Assembly: GCF_026625785.1 (NCBI RefSeq)
Contig: NZ_CP113063.1
Span: 620,001-684,000 of the forward strand
Origin: Gordonia sp. SL306
Lineage (GTDB): Bacteria > Actinomycetota > Actinomycetes > Mycobacteriales > Mycobacteriaceae
Length of the DNA stretch: 64,000 nt
Direction of reading: 5' to 3'
Positions 27,404 to 36,186 of the stretch are shown here, piece by piece. The notes under the pieces are model-generated. The model was not told where the DNA came from. It worked only from the letters and a program-made list of their open reading frames with translations, and did not search any database. Numbering within the stretch: position 1 is the stretch's first letter; each line of letters starts with the position of its first letter. Made by a program: the position numbers and the translations under genes.

Positions 27404-28792
27404 ATGACCTCACAGACCGAGTCGCGGCACACCGAACCGCGCGACACCTCCGCCGTCGGAAAGAATCCGCACCCACGTTCGTTCATCGGTACCGCAATGC
27501 GCGTGCTGACGACGGTGACCGGATCCGAGTTCGCGGAGAAGTACAAGATCCGCGAGCCCATCAACCGGATCGCGTTCCAGGGCACCAAGACGGGCTTCCA
27601 GACCCTCGGGGCCGCGAACCGGGCGTTCAAGGCGGCCCAGGGCGGCGGTTCCGGTCAGGCGAAGCGTCTGACGACTGCGCCGAAGGACTACTTCAACCTC
27701 AACCCGGACGACGAGCAGCAGATGATCGCCGAGACGGTGAAGGAATTCGCCGTCGAGATCCTGCGCCCGGCCGCCTACGACGCCGACAACGCCGCCGCCG
27801 CGCCCGAGGAGATCCTCAAGCGGTCGGCTGAGCTCGGCATCACCATGATCAACGTCCCGGAGGAGTTCGAGGGCGCCGCATCCGAGCGGGGCGTGGTGAC
27901 CAACGCATTGGTCGCCGAGTCGATGGCCTACGGCGACATGGGTCTCGCGCTTCCGCTGCTCGCGCCGAGCGGGGTCGCGACCACCCTGACCAATTTCGGC
28001 ACCGACGAGCAGCAGCGCACCTACCTGCCCGACTTCGCCGGTGAGAACGTGCCGCAGTCGGCGGTCGTGATCGCCGAGCCGCGTCCGCTCTTCGACGCCT
28101 TCGCGCTCGAGACCAAGGCCACCCGGGTGCCCAGCGGCTACCGCCTCAACGGGGTGAAGTCGTTCGTACCCGCGGCCGGATCATCCGAACTCTTCATCGT
28201 CGGCGCGCAGCTCGACGGCCGGCCCGCGCTGTTCATCGTCGAGTCCGACACGAGGGGCCTGATCGTCGAGGCCGACCCGGGTATGGGCGTGCGTGCCGCG
28301 GGCATGGGACGCCTGCTGCTGCAGGACGTCGCCGTGCCGGAATCCGCACTCCTCGGAGGGACCGAGGGCGAGGCCGCCACCGCCGCCTACCGCGACGTCG
28401 TGCGCCTGTCGCGGCTGGGCTGGTCGGCGCTGGCCGCCGGTACCGCAAAGGCCGTCCTCGACTACGTGATCCCCTACGTCAACGAGCGCGAGGCGTTCGG
28501 TGAGCCGATCTCCAACCGCCAGGCAGTGGCCTTCATGGTCGCCAACATCGCGACCGAGGTCGACTCGATCCGGCTGGTCACGCTGCGCGGCGCGGCGCGC
28601 GCCGAGCAGGGATTGTCGTTCGCCCGTGAGGCGGCGCTCTCCCGCAAGCTGACCATCGACAAGGGGCTGCAGATCGGTCTCGACGGTGTCCAGTTGCTCG
28701 GCGGCCACGGCTTCACCAAGGAGCATCCCGTGGAGCGTTGGTACCGCGACCTGCGTGGCGCAGGCATCGGCGAAGGCATCGTCGTCCTCTGA
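27404..28792 (+). CDS. acyl-CoA dehydrogenase, FadE24-like
   Basis: A 462-residue flavoenzyme-family protein from ATG 27404. About 95 N-terminal residues precede the dehydrogenase core, which begins near NLNPDDEQQMIAETVKEFAVE. The middle domain has VVIAEPRPLFDAF and YRLNGVKSFVPAAGSSELFIV. The C-terminal domain has EREAFGEPISNRQAVAFMVANIA and QLLGGHGFTKEHPVERWYRDLR. It pairs with the dehydrogenase gene 23 bp downstream, an arrangement like mycobacterial fadE24-fadE23. Such pairs may form heteromers, as shown for steroid-degrading dehydrogenases. Substrate unknown. Confidence 0.85.
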   Translation: MTSQTESRHTEPRDTSAVGKNPHPRSFIGTAMRVLTTVTGSEFAEKYKIREPINRIAFQGTKTGFQTLGAANRAFKAAQGGGSGQAKRLTTAPKDYFNLNPDDEQQMIAETVKEFAVEILRPAAYDADNAAAAPEEILKRSAELGITMINVPEEFEGAASERGVVTNALVAESMAYGDMGLALPLLAPSGVATTLTNFGTDEQQRTYLPDFAGENVPQSAVVIAEPRPLFDAFALETKATRVPSGYRLNGVKSFVPAAGSSELFIVGAQLDGRPALFIVESDTRGLIVEADPGMGVRAAGMGRLLLQDVAVPESALLGGTEGEAATAAYRDVVRLSRLGWSALAAGTAKAVLDYVIPYVNEREAFGEPISNRQAVAFMVANIATEVDSIRLVTLRGAARAEQGLSFAREAALSRKLTIDKGLQIGLDGVQLLGGHGFTKEHPVERWYRDLRGAGIGEGIVVL

Positions 28793-28815
28793 CGGCCGGA
28801 ACAGGGACAACTGAC

Positions 28816-30039
28816 ATGAGCATCAATCTCGAACTCCCCAAGAAGCTGGGCGCGACGATCGACCAGGCCCACCAGGCGGCCGCGGAGATCTTCCGGCCGA
28901 TCTCACGCAAGTACGACCTGCGCGAGCACGAATATCCCGTCGAACTCGACACCCTCGCGAGCCTCTACGACGGTCTCGCCGAGGCCGGGCAGGCCGGTGC
29001 GGGCGCGGACGGCGGTCGCAGCCAGAAGAAGTCGGACCGGCCGAAGCCCGAGGGCGCGGTGGTCAACGGCGGCAACATGCAGTCGGTGATCAACACGATG
29101 GAAACCTCATGGGGCGACGTCGGCTTGATGCTGACCATCCCCTATCAGGGGCTGGGCAACGCGGCGATCGCCGCCGTCGCGACCGACGAGCAGCTGAAGA
29201 ACTTCGGCAAGGTGTGGGCCGCGATGGCGATCACCGAGCCCAGCTTCGGTTCGGACTCGGCTGCCGTGTCCACCACCGCAACCCCCGACGGCGACGACTA
29301 CGTCCTCAACGGCGAGAAGATCTTCGTCACCGCGGGTTCGCGCGCCACGCACATCGTGGTGTGGGCGTCGGTCGACAAGAGCCTGGGCCGTGCCGCCATC
29401 AAGAGCTTCGTGGTGCCGCGCGAACATCCGGGCGTCGAGGTCGTCCGCCTCGAACACAAGCTCGGCATCCGCGTCTCCGACACCGCGGTCATCCGCTTCG
29501 AGAACTGCCGCATCCCCAAGGACAACCTGCTGGGGTCGCCGGAGGTGGACACCAAGAAGGGCTTCGGCGGCGTCATGCAGACCTTCGACAACACGCGACC
29601 GATGGTCGCGGGTATGGCCGTGGGCGTCGCCCGCGCCGCGCTCGAAGAGCTGCGGCGCATCCTGGAAGAGGCCGGCATCGAGATCGACTACGACCGCCCG
29701 GCCGCCGACCAGCACGCCGCCGCCGCCGAGTTCATCCGGATGGAAAGCGATTTCGAGGCGTCGTATCTGCACACGATGCGAGCCGCATGGATGGCCGACA
29801 ACAAGGAGCCGAACTCCCTCGAGGCCTCGATGTCCAAGGCGAAGGCCGGGCGCACCGGGACCGACATCACCAACAAGGTGGTGGAATTGACCGGCACGCT
29901 GGGATATTCGGAACGACTGCTGGTGGAGAAGTGGGCCCGTGACTCGAAGATCCTGGACATCTTCGAAGGTACCCAGCAGATCCAGAACCTGATCATCGCG
30001 CGCCGCGTGCTCAACAAGAGCAGTACCGAGCTGAAGTAG
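28816..30039 (+). CDS. acyl-CoA dehydrogenase, FadE23-like
   Basis: A 407-residue acyl-CoA dehydrogenase, ATG 28816, 23 bp after its partner. FAD/substrate segments: MAITEPSFGSDSAAVSTTA, YVLNGEKIFVTAGSRATHIV, TFDNTRPMVAGMAVGVARA and KILDIFEGTQQIQNLIIARRVL. It oxidises acyl-CoA to 2-enoyl-CoA and passes electrons to ETF. It shares the upstream tandem operators with the first gene. An insertion rich in Gly, Lys and Ser (about 60-80, GADGGRSQKKSDRPK) lies in the N-terminal helical domain. Confidence 0.88.
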   Translation: MSINLELPKKLGATIDQAHQAAAEIFRPISRKYDLREHEYPVELDTLASLYDGLAEAGQAGAGADGGRSQKKSDRPKPEGAVVNGGNMQSVINTMETSWGDVGLMLTIPYQGLGNAAIAAVATDEQLKNFGKVWAAMAITEPSFGSDSAAVSTTATPDGDDYVLNGEKIFVTAGSRATHIVVWASVDKSLGRAAIKSFVVPREHPGVEVVRLEHKLGIRVSDTAVIRFENCRIPKDNLLGSPEVDTKKGFGGVMQTFDNTRPMVAGMAVGVARAALEELRRILEEAGIEIDYDRPAADQHAAAAEFIRMESDFEASYLHTMRAAWMADNKEPNSLEASMSKAKAGRTGTDITNKVVELTGTLGYSERLLVEKWARDSKILDIFEGTQQIQNLIIARRVLNKSSTELK

Positions 30040-30067
30040 TCGGGCTCACCGCACCGTCCATCCGCCG

Positions 30068-30200
30068 GTCGAGTAGGCGCGAACGAAGTGAGTGTCGTAT
30101 CGAGACCAACTCTCACACGAGGGCTGGTCTCGATACGCCTCCTCGCTACGCTCGTCGCCTACTCGACCGACGAAGCCAAGCGGTCGCCTACTCGACCGAC
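30068..30200. repeat. large imperfect inverted repeat of REP type plus partial third copy
   Basis: The left arm (30068-30108, GTCGAGTAGGCG to TATCGAGACCA) is complementary with mismatches to the right arm (30125-30167, TGGTCTCGATACG to CGCCTACTCGAC) around a 16-base loop. A third partial copy, GGTCGCCTACTCGACCGAC, ends at 30200. This GGTCTCGATACG...CTACTCGACC family is a known kind of dispersed intergenic repeat in actinobacteria. It could also stop transcription between the convergent fadE and crcB operons. Confidence 0.7.
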
Positions 30201-30228
30201 GGCTCACCACCCGGCCGGTTGGGCATCA

Positions 30229-30594
30229 TCAGATCGCCCATGCCAGCACTAATCCCAACCCGCACGCCAGCGAACTCAACAGCAACGACCCGATCGCATA
30301 TACCGCCGCCGCCCCGGTCCGACGCTGTTCTGCCAGCCGGACCGTCTCGAAACTGGCCGTACTGAAAGTCGTGTAACCACCGCAGAATCCGGTCCCGACG
30401 ACCGTCTGCCATCCCGTCGGAGCGGAGTGGAACATGACCAGACCGGCCAAGAACCCCAGCAGCAGCGAACCGCTCACGTTGATGATGAACGTCGCCCAGG
30501 GGAAGGTCGTCGGCCGCCACTGTTTGATCGCGCCGTCCAGGACGAAACGGGCCACCGCACCCACAGCGCCGGCGAGCATCACCGCGACCACCAT
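30229..30594 (-). CDS. crcB: fluoride exporter CrcB/Fluc, second subunit
   Basis: A 121-residue four-TM protein of the Fluc family. Conserved features are GGGAxGAxxRF-like LAGAVGAVARFVLD, WATFIINVSGSLLLGFL and GTGFCGGYTTFSTASFE, where the TTFSTF-type motif lines the pore. The ATG at 30594 overlaps the stop of the upstream crcB (TGATG). Paired genes make heterodimeric antiparallel channels that expel fluoride. Both lie under a fluoride riboswitch. A GTG one codon earlier (30597) is an alternative start. Confidence 0.93.
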   Translation of the reverse strand: MVVAVMLAGAVGAVARFVLDGAIKQWRPTTFPWATFIINVSGSLLLGFLAGLVMFHSAPTGWQTVVGTGFCGGYTTFSTASFETVRLAEQRRTGAAAVYAIGSLLLSSLACGLGLVLAWAI

Positions 30595-31094
30595 CACGAC
30601 ACGTCACCGCCCCGAGGCAACAGCTTGCCCGCCACCGCGATCCCGAGCCATGCACAGATCAGCCCGACGATCACCGTCGTCACCCCGTAACCGACGGCGA
30701 CCAGCGGCGCGCCGCGGTGCGTGAGCAACGACGCCTCGAGCGCGAAAGTGCTGTAGGTGGTGAAGGAACCGCAGAAGCCGGTACCGGCGAGGAGCCGCGT
30801 GCGGCGGCGCCATCCGTCGTCGTCACCGGCGAGCACCAGGCCTTCGAGTAGCGCACCGAGGAGGAACGCGCCCAGCACGTTGACCAGGAATGTGCCCCAC
30901 GGCCACCCGGTCCCCTCCGCCGGCAGCAACTGCTCGACCCCGTAGCGCAGACCCGTCCCGGCCATACCACCGGCAAAGACCCAGGCAAGCGCGCCAACCC
31001 GCAGGTGCAGTGGGCGGACCACATCTGGATCGAGGGGGAGCTCGGCGTGCGGATCGTCCGGACGTGAACGATCCGAGGAGTGATCTGAACCCAT
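30594..31094 (-). CDS. crcB: fluoride exporter CrcB/Fluc, first subunit
   Basis: A 166-residue Fluc subunit. About 40 hydrophilic N-terminal residues precede the first TM; the core has FAGGMAGTGLRYGVEQLL, WGTFLVNVLGAFLLGALLEG and GTGFCGSFTTYSTFALEA. The Asn of FLVN and Phe/Thr of TTYSTF are the conserved ion-pathway residues. It is translated 21 nt after the fluoride riboswitch and overlaps the second crcB by one base. The hydrophilic extension is longer than in most family members. Confidence 0.93.
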   Translation of the reverse strand: MGSDHSSDRSRPDDPHAELPLDPDVVRPLHLRVGALAWVFAGGMAGTGLRYGVEQLLPAEGTGWPWGTFLVNVLGAFLLGALLEGLVLAGDDDGWRRRTRLLAGTGFCGSFTTYSTFALEASLLTHRGAPLVAVGYGVTTVIVGLICAWLGIAVAGKLLPRGGDVS

Positions 31095-31115
31095 GCAGCA
31101 GCCCTATCCGTCAAT

Positions 31116-31195
31116 CGGAACAGGAACCATCAGCCGACAGCGGCGGTTCGGGCATCGACGGCTGCGGCCGTCAACCCGGGCGAGATCCATCACCC
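31116..31195 (-). promoter_or_regulatory. fluoride riboswitch (crcB motif)
   Basis: On the minus strand the leader begins GGGTGATGGATCTCGCCC (31195-31178), matching the GGGCGATGAGGCCCGCC type of 5' motif. It then has a GACGGC-CGCA-GCCGTC hairpin and ends AACCGCCGCTGTCGGCTGAT and GGTTCCTG, matching the conserved AACNGCC...GGCTGATGG-CTCCT 3' motif. The element ends 21 nt before the ATG of the first crcB. Fluoride binding should raise crcB expression; the position suggests control of translation or of a terminator fold overlapping the start. Confidence 0.88.
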
Positions 31196-31219
31196 ATCGA
31201 CACCCTATACCCGCCGAGC

Positions 31220-31726
31220 TCACGTGACGACCACGTACAACACGATCAGATAGATCGGCACGATCACGTCGAAGAAGAAGATCGGCCCGGCGTTGCCTGC
31301 TGCGAAGTTGCGGTGTACCACCATCTCTCGCACGTGGCCCACAGCCGCCCCGAGATAGAACACCGCGAAGGCGATGATCGTGGCCAGCCAGAACTCGGTG
31401 CCGAATGCCGAGGCGATCACGCCGAGGACACCTGTCGCGAGACTCGCCAGTCCCACCTCCCACTGCCAGGGCGTCTTCGCCGGCCAGCCGATGGACTCGG
31501 CGATCGGCTCGCCGAAGAACATGTGCCCGAAGCCGGTCATCCATCCCTGCACGCCGATCATCCAGAGAATCGAATTCGCCAGGAGGTCGGCGCCGAGATC
31601 GCCACCCGCAGTGGCTGCGTCGATGGCGGTGGACACGACCGTGCCGATCAGACCCACGAACGGGATGACCCGGATCGACAGCCTCAGCGCCCTGTCGAGG
31701 CCGGTACCCGCGTCGACGTCGGCCAC
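31220..31726 (-). CDS. DUF6790-like integral membrane protein
   Basis: A 168-residue protein with four to five TM segments (about 18-40, 48-66, 88-108, 112-130 and 148-167). GFGHMFFGEPIAESIGWP and FQ-type WEVGLASLATGVLGV followed by AAVGHVREMVVHRNFAAGNAGP are typical of a family of small membrane proteins with no known function. It lies 5 bp after the acyl-CoA synthetase stop on the same strand and shares its transcript. Role unknown. Confidence 0.75.
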   Translation of the reverse strand: MADVDAGTGLDRALRLSIRVIPFVGLIGTVVSTAIDAATAGGDLGADLLANSILWMIGVQGWMTGFGHMFFGEPIAESIGWPAKTPWQWEVGLASLATGVLGVIASAFGTEFWLATIIAFAVFYLGAAVGHVREMVVHRNFAAGNAGPIFFFDVIVPIYLIVLYVVVT

Positions 31727-31731
31727 CGCCG

Positions 31732-33612
31732 TCAGCCGCCCAGTTGCTTCGCCAGATCCGCCAGCACGTCGGCATCCTCGATGGTCGAGGGCACCGTGTA
31801 GTGCTCGTGGTCGGCGATCTGACGCATCGTCTTGCGCAGGATCTTGCCCGACCGGGTCTTCGGCAGGGCCGGCACGATCGTGACGTCGCGGAAAGTGGCA
31901 ACGGCGCCGATCTCGTCACGCACCATGGCGACCAGTTCGTCCCGCAACGTGTCCGGTTCGATCTCGACTCCCGCCTTGAGGACCACGTAACCGCTCGGAC
32001 GCTGCCCCTTGAGGTCGTCGTGGATGCCGATCACCGCGCACTCCGCGACCGCCGGGTGCGACGCGACCACGGCCTCGATGCTGCCGGTGGACAGGCGATG
32101 TCCGGCGACATTGATGACGTCGTCGGAACGCCCGAGCACGAAGACGTAGCCGTCGGCATCCACATAGCCGGAATCGCCTGTCAGGTAATAACCCTCGAAC
32201 GCGGACAGGTACGAGGCACGGAACCGCTCCTCGTCGTGCCACAGGCCGGCCAACGTGCCCGGCGGAAGGGGCAGTTCGATGACGATGTTCCCCTCCTCCC
32301 CCGCCGCGAGCTGCGTGCCCTCGGCATCGACGACCCCGATGCGGTAGCCCGGCACCGGCACGGTCGGCGATCCGGCCTTCAGTGGCATCGGTTCCAGCCC
32401 ACGGAGATTCGCCGCGATCGCCCAGCCCGTCTCCGTCTGCCACCAATGGTCGACGACGGGAACCCCGAGCACGCGGGTGGCCCACCCGAAGGTATCCGGG
32501 TCCAGCCGCTCGCCTGCTGCGAACAGTGTTCGCAGAGAGGATGTGTCGTACCGCGCGAGTTCGGCCGCGTCCGGATCCGCCTTGCGGATGGCACGGATCG
32601 CGGTCGGTGCGGTGAACAGTGCGCGGACACCGTGATCGGCGATGACCCGCCAGAATGCCCCGGCGTCGGGCGTCCCGACCGGCTTGCCCTCGTACATCAC
32701 CGTCGTCGCACCGATCAGCAACGGCCCGTAGACGATATAGGAGTGCCCGACCACCCAGCCGACGTCCGACGCCGTCCACCACACGTCGCCCGGCTCGATA
32801 CCGTAGATGTTGCCCATCGACCAGGTGAGTGCGACGGCATGGCCACCGTTGTCGCGGACCACTCCCTTGGGCTTCCCGGTGGTCCCCGACGTGTACAGGA
32901 TGTAGAGCGGGTCCGTCGCAAACACCGTCGCCGGACCCACCGGGCGCGCATCGGCCATCGCCGCGTCCCAGTCGAGCCAGCCGTCGTGATCGGCTGCGCT
33001 GCCGGTGATCTCGGGCCGACTCTTGACAACGATCGTCGCCGGCGGAGACGAGGCCAGTTCGACGGCGCGAGCCACCATCGGCAGATACGGAACCGATCGA
33101 CCTGGTTCCAGGCCACCGGACGCGGTGACGATCGCGACAGGTTCGGCGTCGTCGATGCGGCTCGCCAACTCGGGTGCCGCGAAGCCGCCGAACACCACCG
33201 AGTGCACCGCCCCGATCCGGGCACACGCGAGCATCGCGATCGCGGCCTCCGGGATCATCGGCATGTAGATCACCACCCGATCACCCGCGGCCACGCCATT
33301 CGCCGCGAGAACCCCGGCAAACCGCGACACCTCGTCGAGCAGTTGGGCGTAGCTGAACGTCCGGGTCGCGCCGATCATCGCCGAATCCCAGATCAGTGCG
33401 GTGCGATCTCCGTGCCCGGCCTCGACGTGGCGATCCAAGGCGTTGTAGGACGTGTTCAGTGTCCCGTCGGGAAACCAGCGGTAGAACGGCGCAGCGGAAT
33501 CGTCGAGCGCCGTGGTGGGCGGGGAGACCCAATCCACGCCCTCGGCCGCCGTCAGCCAGAATCTCTCCCGGTCATCACTCGCCTGTGCGAACGCCTCGCT
33601 GTATCGACCCAT
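31732..33612 (-). CDS. propionyl/acetyl-CoA synthetase family (PrpE-like)
   Basis: A 626-residue acyl-CoA synthetase (AMP-forming) from ATG 33612, with GAGGGG 7 nt upstream; the frame also allows 33645. P-loop YILYTSGTTGKPKGVVRDNGG; WWQTETGWAIAANLRG binds AMP; the hinge segment YVFVLGRSDDVINVAGHRLS and catalytic Lys in LPKTRSGKILRK are present. The RDNGGH and TETGW forms favour PrpE (propionate) over Acs (acetate). It makes acyl-CoA from short acids, and its Lys is a candidate for acetylation control. The DUF6790 gene follows. Confidence 0.88.
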   Translation of the reverse strand: MGRYSEAFAQASDDRERFWLTAAEGVDWVSPPTTALDDSAAPFYRWFPDGTLNTSYNALDRHVEAGHGDRTALIWDSAMIGATRTFSYAQLLDEVSRFAGVLAANGVAAGDRVVIYMPMIPEAAIAMLACARIGAVHSVVFGGFAAPELASRIDDAEPVAIVTASGGLEPGRSVPYLPMVARAVELASSPPATIVVKSRPEITGSAADHDGWLDWDAAMADARPVGPATVFATDPLYILYTSGTTGKPKGVVRDNGGHAVALTWSMGNIYGIEPGDVWWTASDVGWVVGHSYIVYGPLLIGATTVMYEGKPVGTPDAGAFWRVIADHGVRALFTAPTAIRAIRKADPDAAELARYDTSSLRTLFAAGERLDPDTFGWATRVLGVPVVDHWWQTETGWAIAANLRGLEPMPLKAGSPTVPVPGYRIGVVDAEGTQLAAGEEGNIVIELPLPPGTLAGLWHDEERFRASYLSAFEGYYLTGDSGYVDADGYVFVLGRSDDVINVAGHRLSTGSIEAVVASHPAVAECAVIGIHDDLKGQRPSGYVVLKAGVEIEPDTLRDELVAMVRDEIGAVATFRDVTIVPALPKTRSGKILRKTMRQIADHEHYTVPSTIEDADVLADLAKQLGG

Positions 33613-33759
33613 CGTCGCCCCTCTCACTCGCGCACCGTGCATCACACCGATGGGTGCCGCACATCGCTACGAGCGTAGCCATGTGACCGTTGCCGCGATG
33701 TCGGTTCCCGGCTTCGGGCAGACGCGGCTGTCGGCGGCCGATGCGGCGCCCGACGCTCG

Positions 33760-34008
33760 TCAGTCCAGGTACTTCTCGACGACGTCCGCGGGCCGTACCG
33801 AGGCGTCGTCGGGGTCGGCACCGGCGTCGCGCTTGGCCTGCCGTTGACGCAGCAGATCCCAGCACTGGTCGAGCGACACCTCGACCTCGCGGAGCCGACT
33901 GTTCTCTTCGTCGCGGGAGATCTCACCCCGCCCCATCCTGTCGCGCAGGTCGCGCTCCTCGGCGATCAGGTCGGTGATGTGCCCATGGATCGTCTTGTCG
34001 GTGGCCAT
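33760..34008 (-). CDS. DUF2630 family protein
   Basis: An 82-residue protein beginning MATDKTIHGHITDLIAEERD at ATG 34008, an exact match to the small DUF2630 family. It is mostly alpha-helical, with a likely coiled coil from about 10 to 60, many Asp/Glu and Arg, and the end PADVVEKYLD. Function unknown; found widely in actinobacteria. A start at 34146 would add unrelated sequence. Confidence 0.8.
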   Translation of the reverse strand: MATDKTIHGHITDLIAEERDLRDRMGRGEISRDEENSRLREVEVSLDQCWDLLRQRQAKRDAGADPDDASVRPADVVEKYLD

Positions 34009-34048
34009 ACCCCCACGGTAGACCCGGCCACCGGCTTCCGGCGCGGGA

Positions 34049-34510
34049 TCAGGTGGACGTGTCCGCCTCCCCCACTGCCGAATCCAATGCGGTGACAAAC
34101 CGTCGGACGACGTCGAGTTCGGCCTCGGAGAACTCGTCCACGACACCCAGCGCGCGCTCGATCAGTGGGCCGAAGAACTCCCATCCCAGCTCTCGCGCCC
34201 GATCCGTGACGGTCAGCCTGACCCGTCGACGATCGCCCGGAACACGCTCGCGAGCAACGAGATCCGCGCGTTCCAAGCGGTCGACGAGTGCGGTCACAGA
34301 CGCGCTGTTGAGCTGGAGTTGCGAGCCAAGCTCGCCGGGGCTCGCGGCACGCCCGTCCCGTTCGGCATCGAGGAGTGCGATGAGCGCGCGCACATCCGTC
34401 GGGTGCATTCGATTCCGGCCGGCGAACGACGCACCGAGGAGGTCGAGTCGGATGGTGAGCGCGCGGATCCGGTGGATGAGATCGAGTTCCGGCCGCTCGA
34501 CATCTGTCAT
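34049..34510 (-). CDS. MarR-family transcriptional regulator
   Basis: A 153-residue winged-helix protein from ATG 34510, GGAGG 7 nt upstream. The recognition region is SPGELGSQLQLNSASVTALVDRLERADLVARE, followed by the wing RVPGDRRRVRLTVTDRARE. MarR proteins act as dimers that release DNA on binding small phenolic or oxidised ligands. A 19-bp near-perfect palindrome lies 18 bp from its start in the divergent promoter, so it probably represses itself and the hydrolase gene opposite. Confidence 0.9.
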   Translation of the reverse strand: MTDVERPELDLIHRIRALTIRLDLLGASFAGRNRMHPTDVRALIALLDAERDGRAASPGELGSQLQLNSASVTALVDRLERADLVARERVPGDRRRVRLTVTDRARELGWEFFGPLIERALGVVDEFSEAELDVVRRFVTALDSAVGEADTST

Positions 34511-34527
34511 CCCCACGCCTCCCGCGA

Positions 34528-34546
34528 TATCTTGATCATCAAGATA
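34528..34546. promoter_or_regulatory. 19-bp palindrome, probable MarR operator
   Basis: TATCTTGAT-C-ATCAAGATA is a perfect inverted repeat around one base, between marR (start 34510, minus) and the hydrolase (start 34569, plus). Size and position fit a MarR-dimer site controlling both. Confidence 0.7.
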
Positions 34547-34568
34547 GTTGATCACCGAGGAGAATTTC

Positions 34569-35455
34569 GTGTCCCGAGCAGATCTGGCCGCCTTTGCTTC
34601 CACCCCGGATGGTGTTGCGTTCTTCGGCGCCTACGATCGGCTGTTGGACCGATGGCCGTCCGGGACGGTGACAGTCGACCTTCCGGGACGATTCGGTAGC
34701 ACCCGGGTCACACGTGCGGCCCCGCCGATGCGCCACCGCTCCTTCTGCTGCACGGCGGCGGCGCGACCGCCATGGCGTGGACGTCGGTCGTCGACGATCT
34801 CGGGCGAGATCACCACGTGATCGCGCCCGACCTCGTCGGCCAGCCGGGCCGCAGTCGCAATGGCGGCGAGCGGCTCCGGTCGCCCGCCGACCTCGGCGAG
34901 TGGATCCACAGCGTTCTATCCGGCGTCGGCGTCGGCGTCGACGCCGGCCAGGTCGATGTCGTCGGACATTCGTATGGCGCGATGATCGCGTTGGCCCACG
35001 CACTGCGTGAGCCGGCAGCAATCGGCAGGTTGGTCCTTCTCGATCCGAACTCGTGCTTCGCCGGCATGAGTCCGCGGTATCTGATGCGTGCGCTGCCACT
35101 GCTCGTACACCCGACCGAGGAGCGCGAGCGGCGGTTGGTGTCGTGGGAGACGGATCATGCGTCGCTCGATCCGGAATGGCTCACGCTGATCACGAAAGGC
35201 GCGGCGTTCCCGGCGTCGCGCGCGGTGGTGCCGCGCCGTCCGAGTGGTGAACTGCTGTCACGACTGGCCGGCCACCCGGTCACCGTCGTGCTCGCACCGG
35301 GCAGCAAGGTGCACCATCCTGCCCGGATCGCCGATCGCGTCGGCGCATTGCTGCCGTCGGCATCGGTCGTGATGCTCTCGTCCGGCACCCATCACACGCT
35401 GCCCATGGCTCCTGCGGACGAACTCGGTCGGGTCCTATCCGATTCGCTTGGCTGA
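34569..35455 (+). pseudogene. alpha/beta hydrolase interrupted by a one-base deletion
   Basis: The N-terminal part starts at GTG 34569 with GAGGAG 6 nt upstream and reads SRADLAAFASTPDGVAFFGA to GRFGSTRV. Just after the GTC of that Val (about 34711) the frame is lost. The next frame continues without gap as HTCGPADAPPLLLLHGGGAT and on to the stop at 35455. Inserting one C after GTC restores TRVHTCGPADAPP, the family consensus. The rest is intact: nucleophile VVGHSYGAMIAL, acid region APGSKVHHP, His in SSGTHHTLPM. Either the gene is broken in this strain or the base was missed in sequencing. Confidence 0.8.
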
Positions 35456-35507
35456 CGCCCGGGACGCCCGTGACACCAGGCGGTGCGGCGGGATCAGTAC
35501 TGAGAGA

Positions 35508-36128
35508 TCAGTACAGCCACTTGCGGAAATTGGCCTCCGCAAACCCTTCTTCTAGCTCTGCCTCGTCGAGTTCCGGCATCAGCGTCTTGGTGATCTTCGC
35601 CGTGCTGGGCAGCGCTTCCGGTCGCCAGGTGTCGGGACACCAGAGATCCGATCGCAGGAACGCCTTGGAGCAGTGGAAGAAGATCTCTTCGATGTCGATC
35701 TCGACCGCCAGGATCGGCCGCCGGTCCTTCACGGCGAGCCGGTCGAAGTAGTCCCCGTCGTCGACGATCCGAGCCGAGCCGTTGATCCGCAGCGTGTCCC
35801 CGCGACCCGGGATCACTGCGATGGTCCCGATGTGCGGATTCTGCAGGATGTTGAGGTAGCCGTCGACCCGCCGATTGCCGGGACGTTCCGGGATGGCGAT
35901 CCGCGTCTCGCCGATCACATGCACCACCTTGCCGGGCGGATCCCCCTTCGGGGACACATCGAGTCCACCGGATGCATCAGACGTCGCGAGGAACACGATC
36001 GGGGTCGCCGCCAGCCAGTCGATGTGGACCTGATGCAGCGACGACCGGACCTTGGTCACGACGGTCTCGTGCGGATGGCCGACTATCCCGCGCAGTTGCT
36101 CCTCGGTGGTGATCTCCACGGCACCCAT
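35508..36128 (-). CDS. FMN-binding PPOX-class flavoprotein (MSMEG_1061-type)
   Basis: A 206-residue split-barrel flavoprotein of the pyridoxamine-5'-phosphate oxidase superfamily. FLATSDASGGLDVSPKGDPPGKV, RVDGYLNILQNPHIGTIAVIPGR and RINGSARIVDDGDYF are its flavin-fold strands; IFFHCSKAFLRSDLW near the C-terminus is characteristic of the subgroup. It may bind FMN or F420 and reduce or oxidise a small substrate, unknown. Transcribed towards the end of the broken hydrolase gene. Confidence 0.82.
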   Translation of the reverse strand: MGAVEITTEEQLRGIVGHPHETVVTKVRSSLHQVHIDWLAATPIVFLATSDASGGLDVSPKGDPPGKVVHVIGETRIAIPERPGNRRVDGYLNILQNPHIGTIAVIPGRGDTLRINGSARIVDDGDYFDRLAVKDRRPILAVEIDIEEIFFHCSKAFLRSDLWCPDTWRPEALPSTAKITKTLMPELDEAELEEGFAEANFRKWLY

Positions 36129-36186
36129 GGTCTCACCACGCCGTGCACCCGACGAAATCCTGTCCGCACGCGTGCGGACAGGTGCG

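Noticed and set aside
30068..30200. CRISPR-like repeat
   Set aside because: Only two arms and a partial copy in inverted order, with no regular spacers or cas genes.
31744..33678. 644-codon plus-strand frame opposite the PrpE-like gene
   Set aside because: Antisense shadow with Arg/His/Asp-biased composition; the minus strand carries all synthetase motifs.
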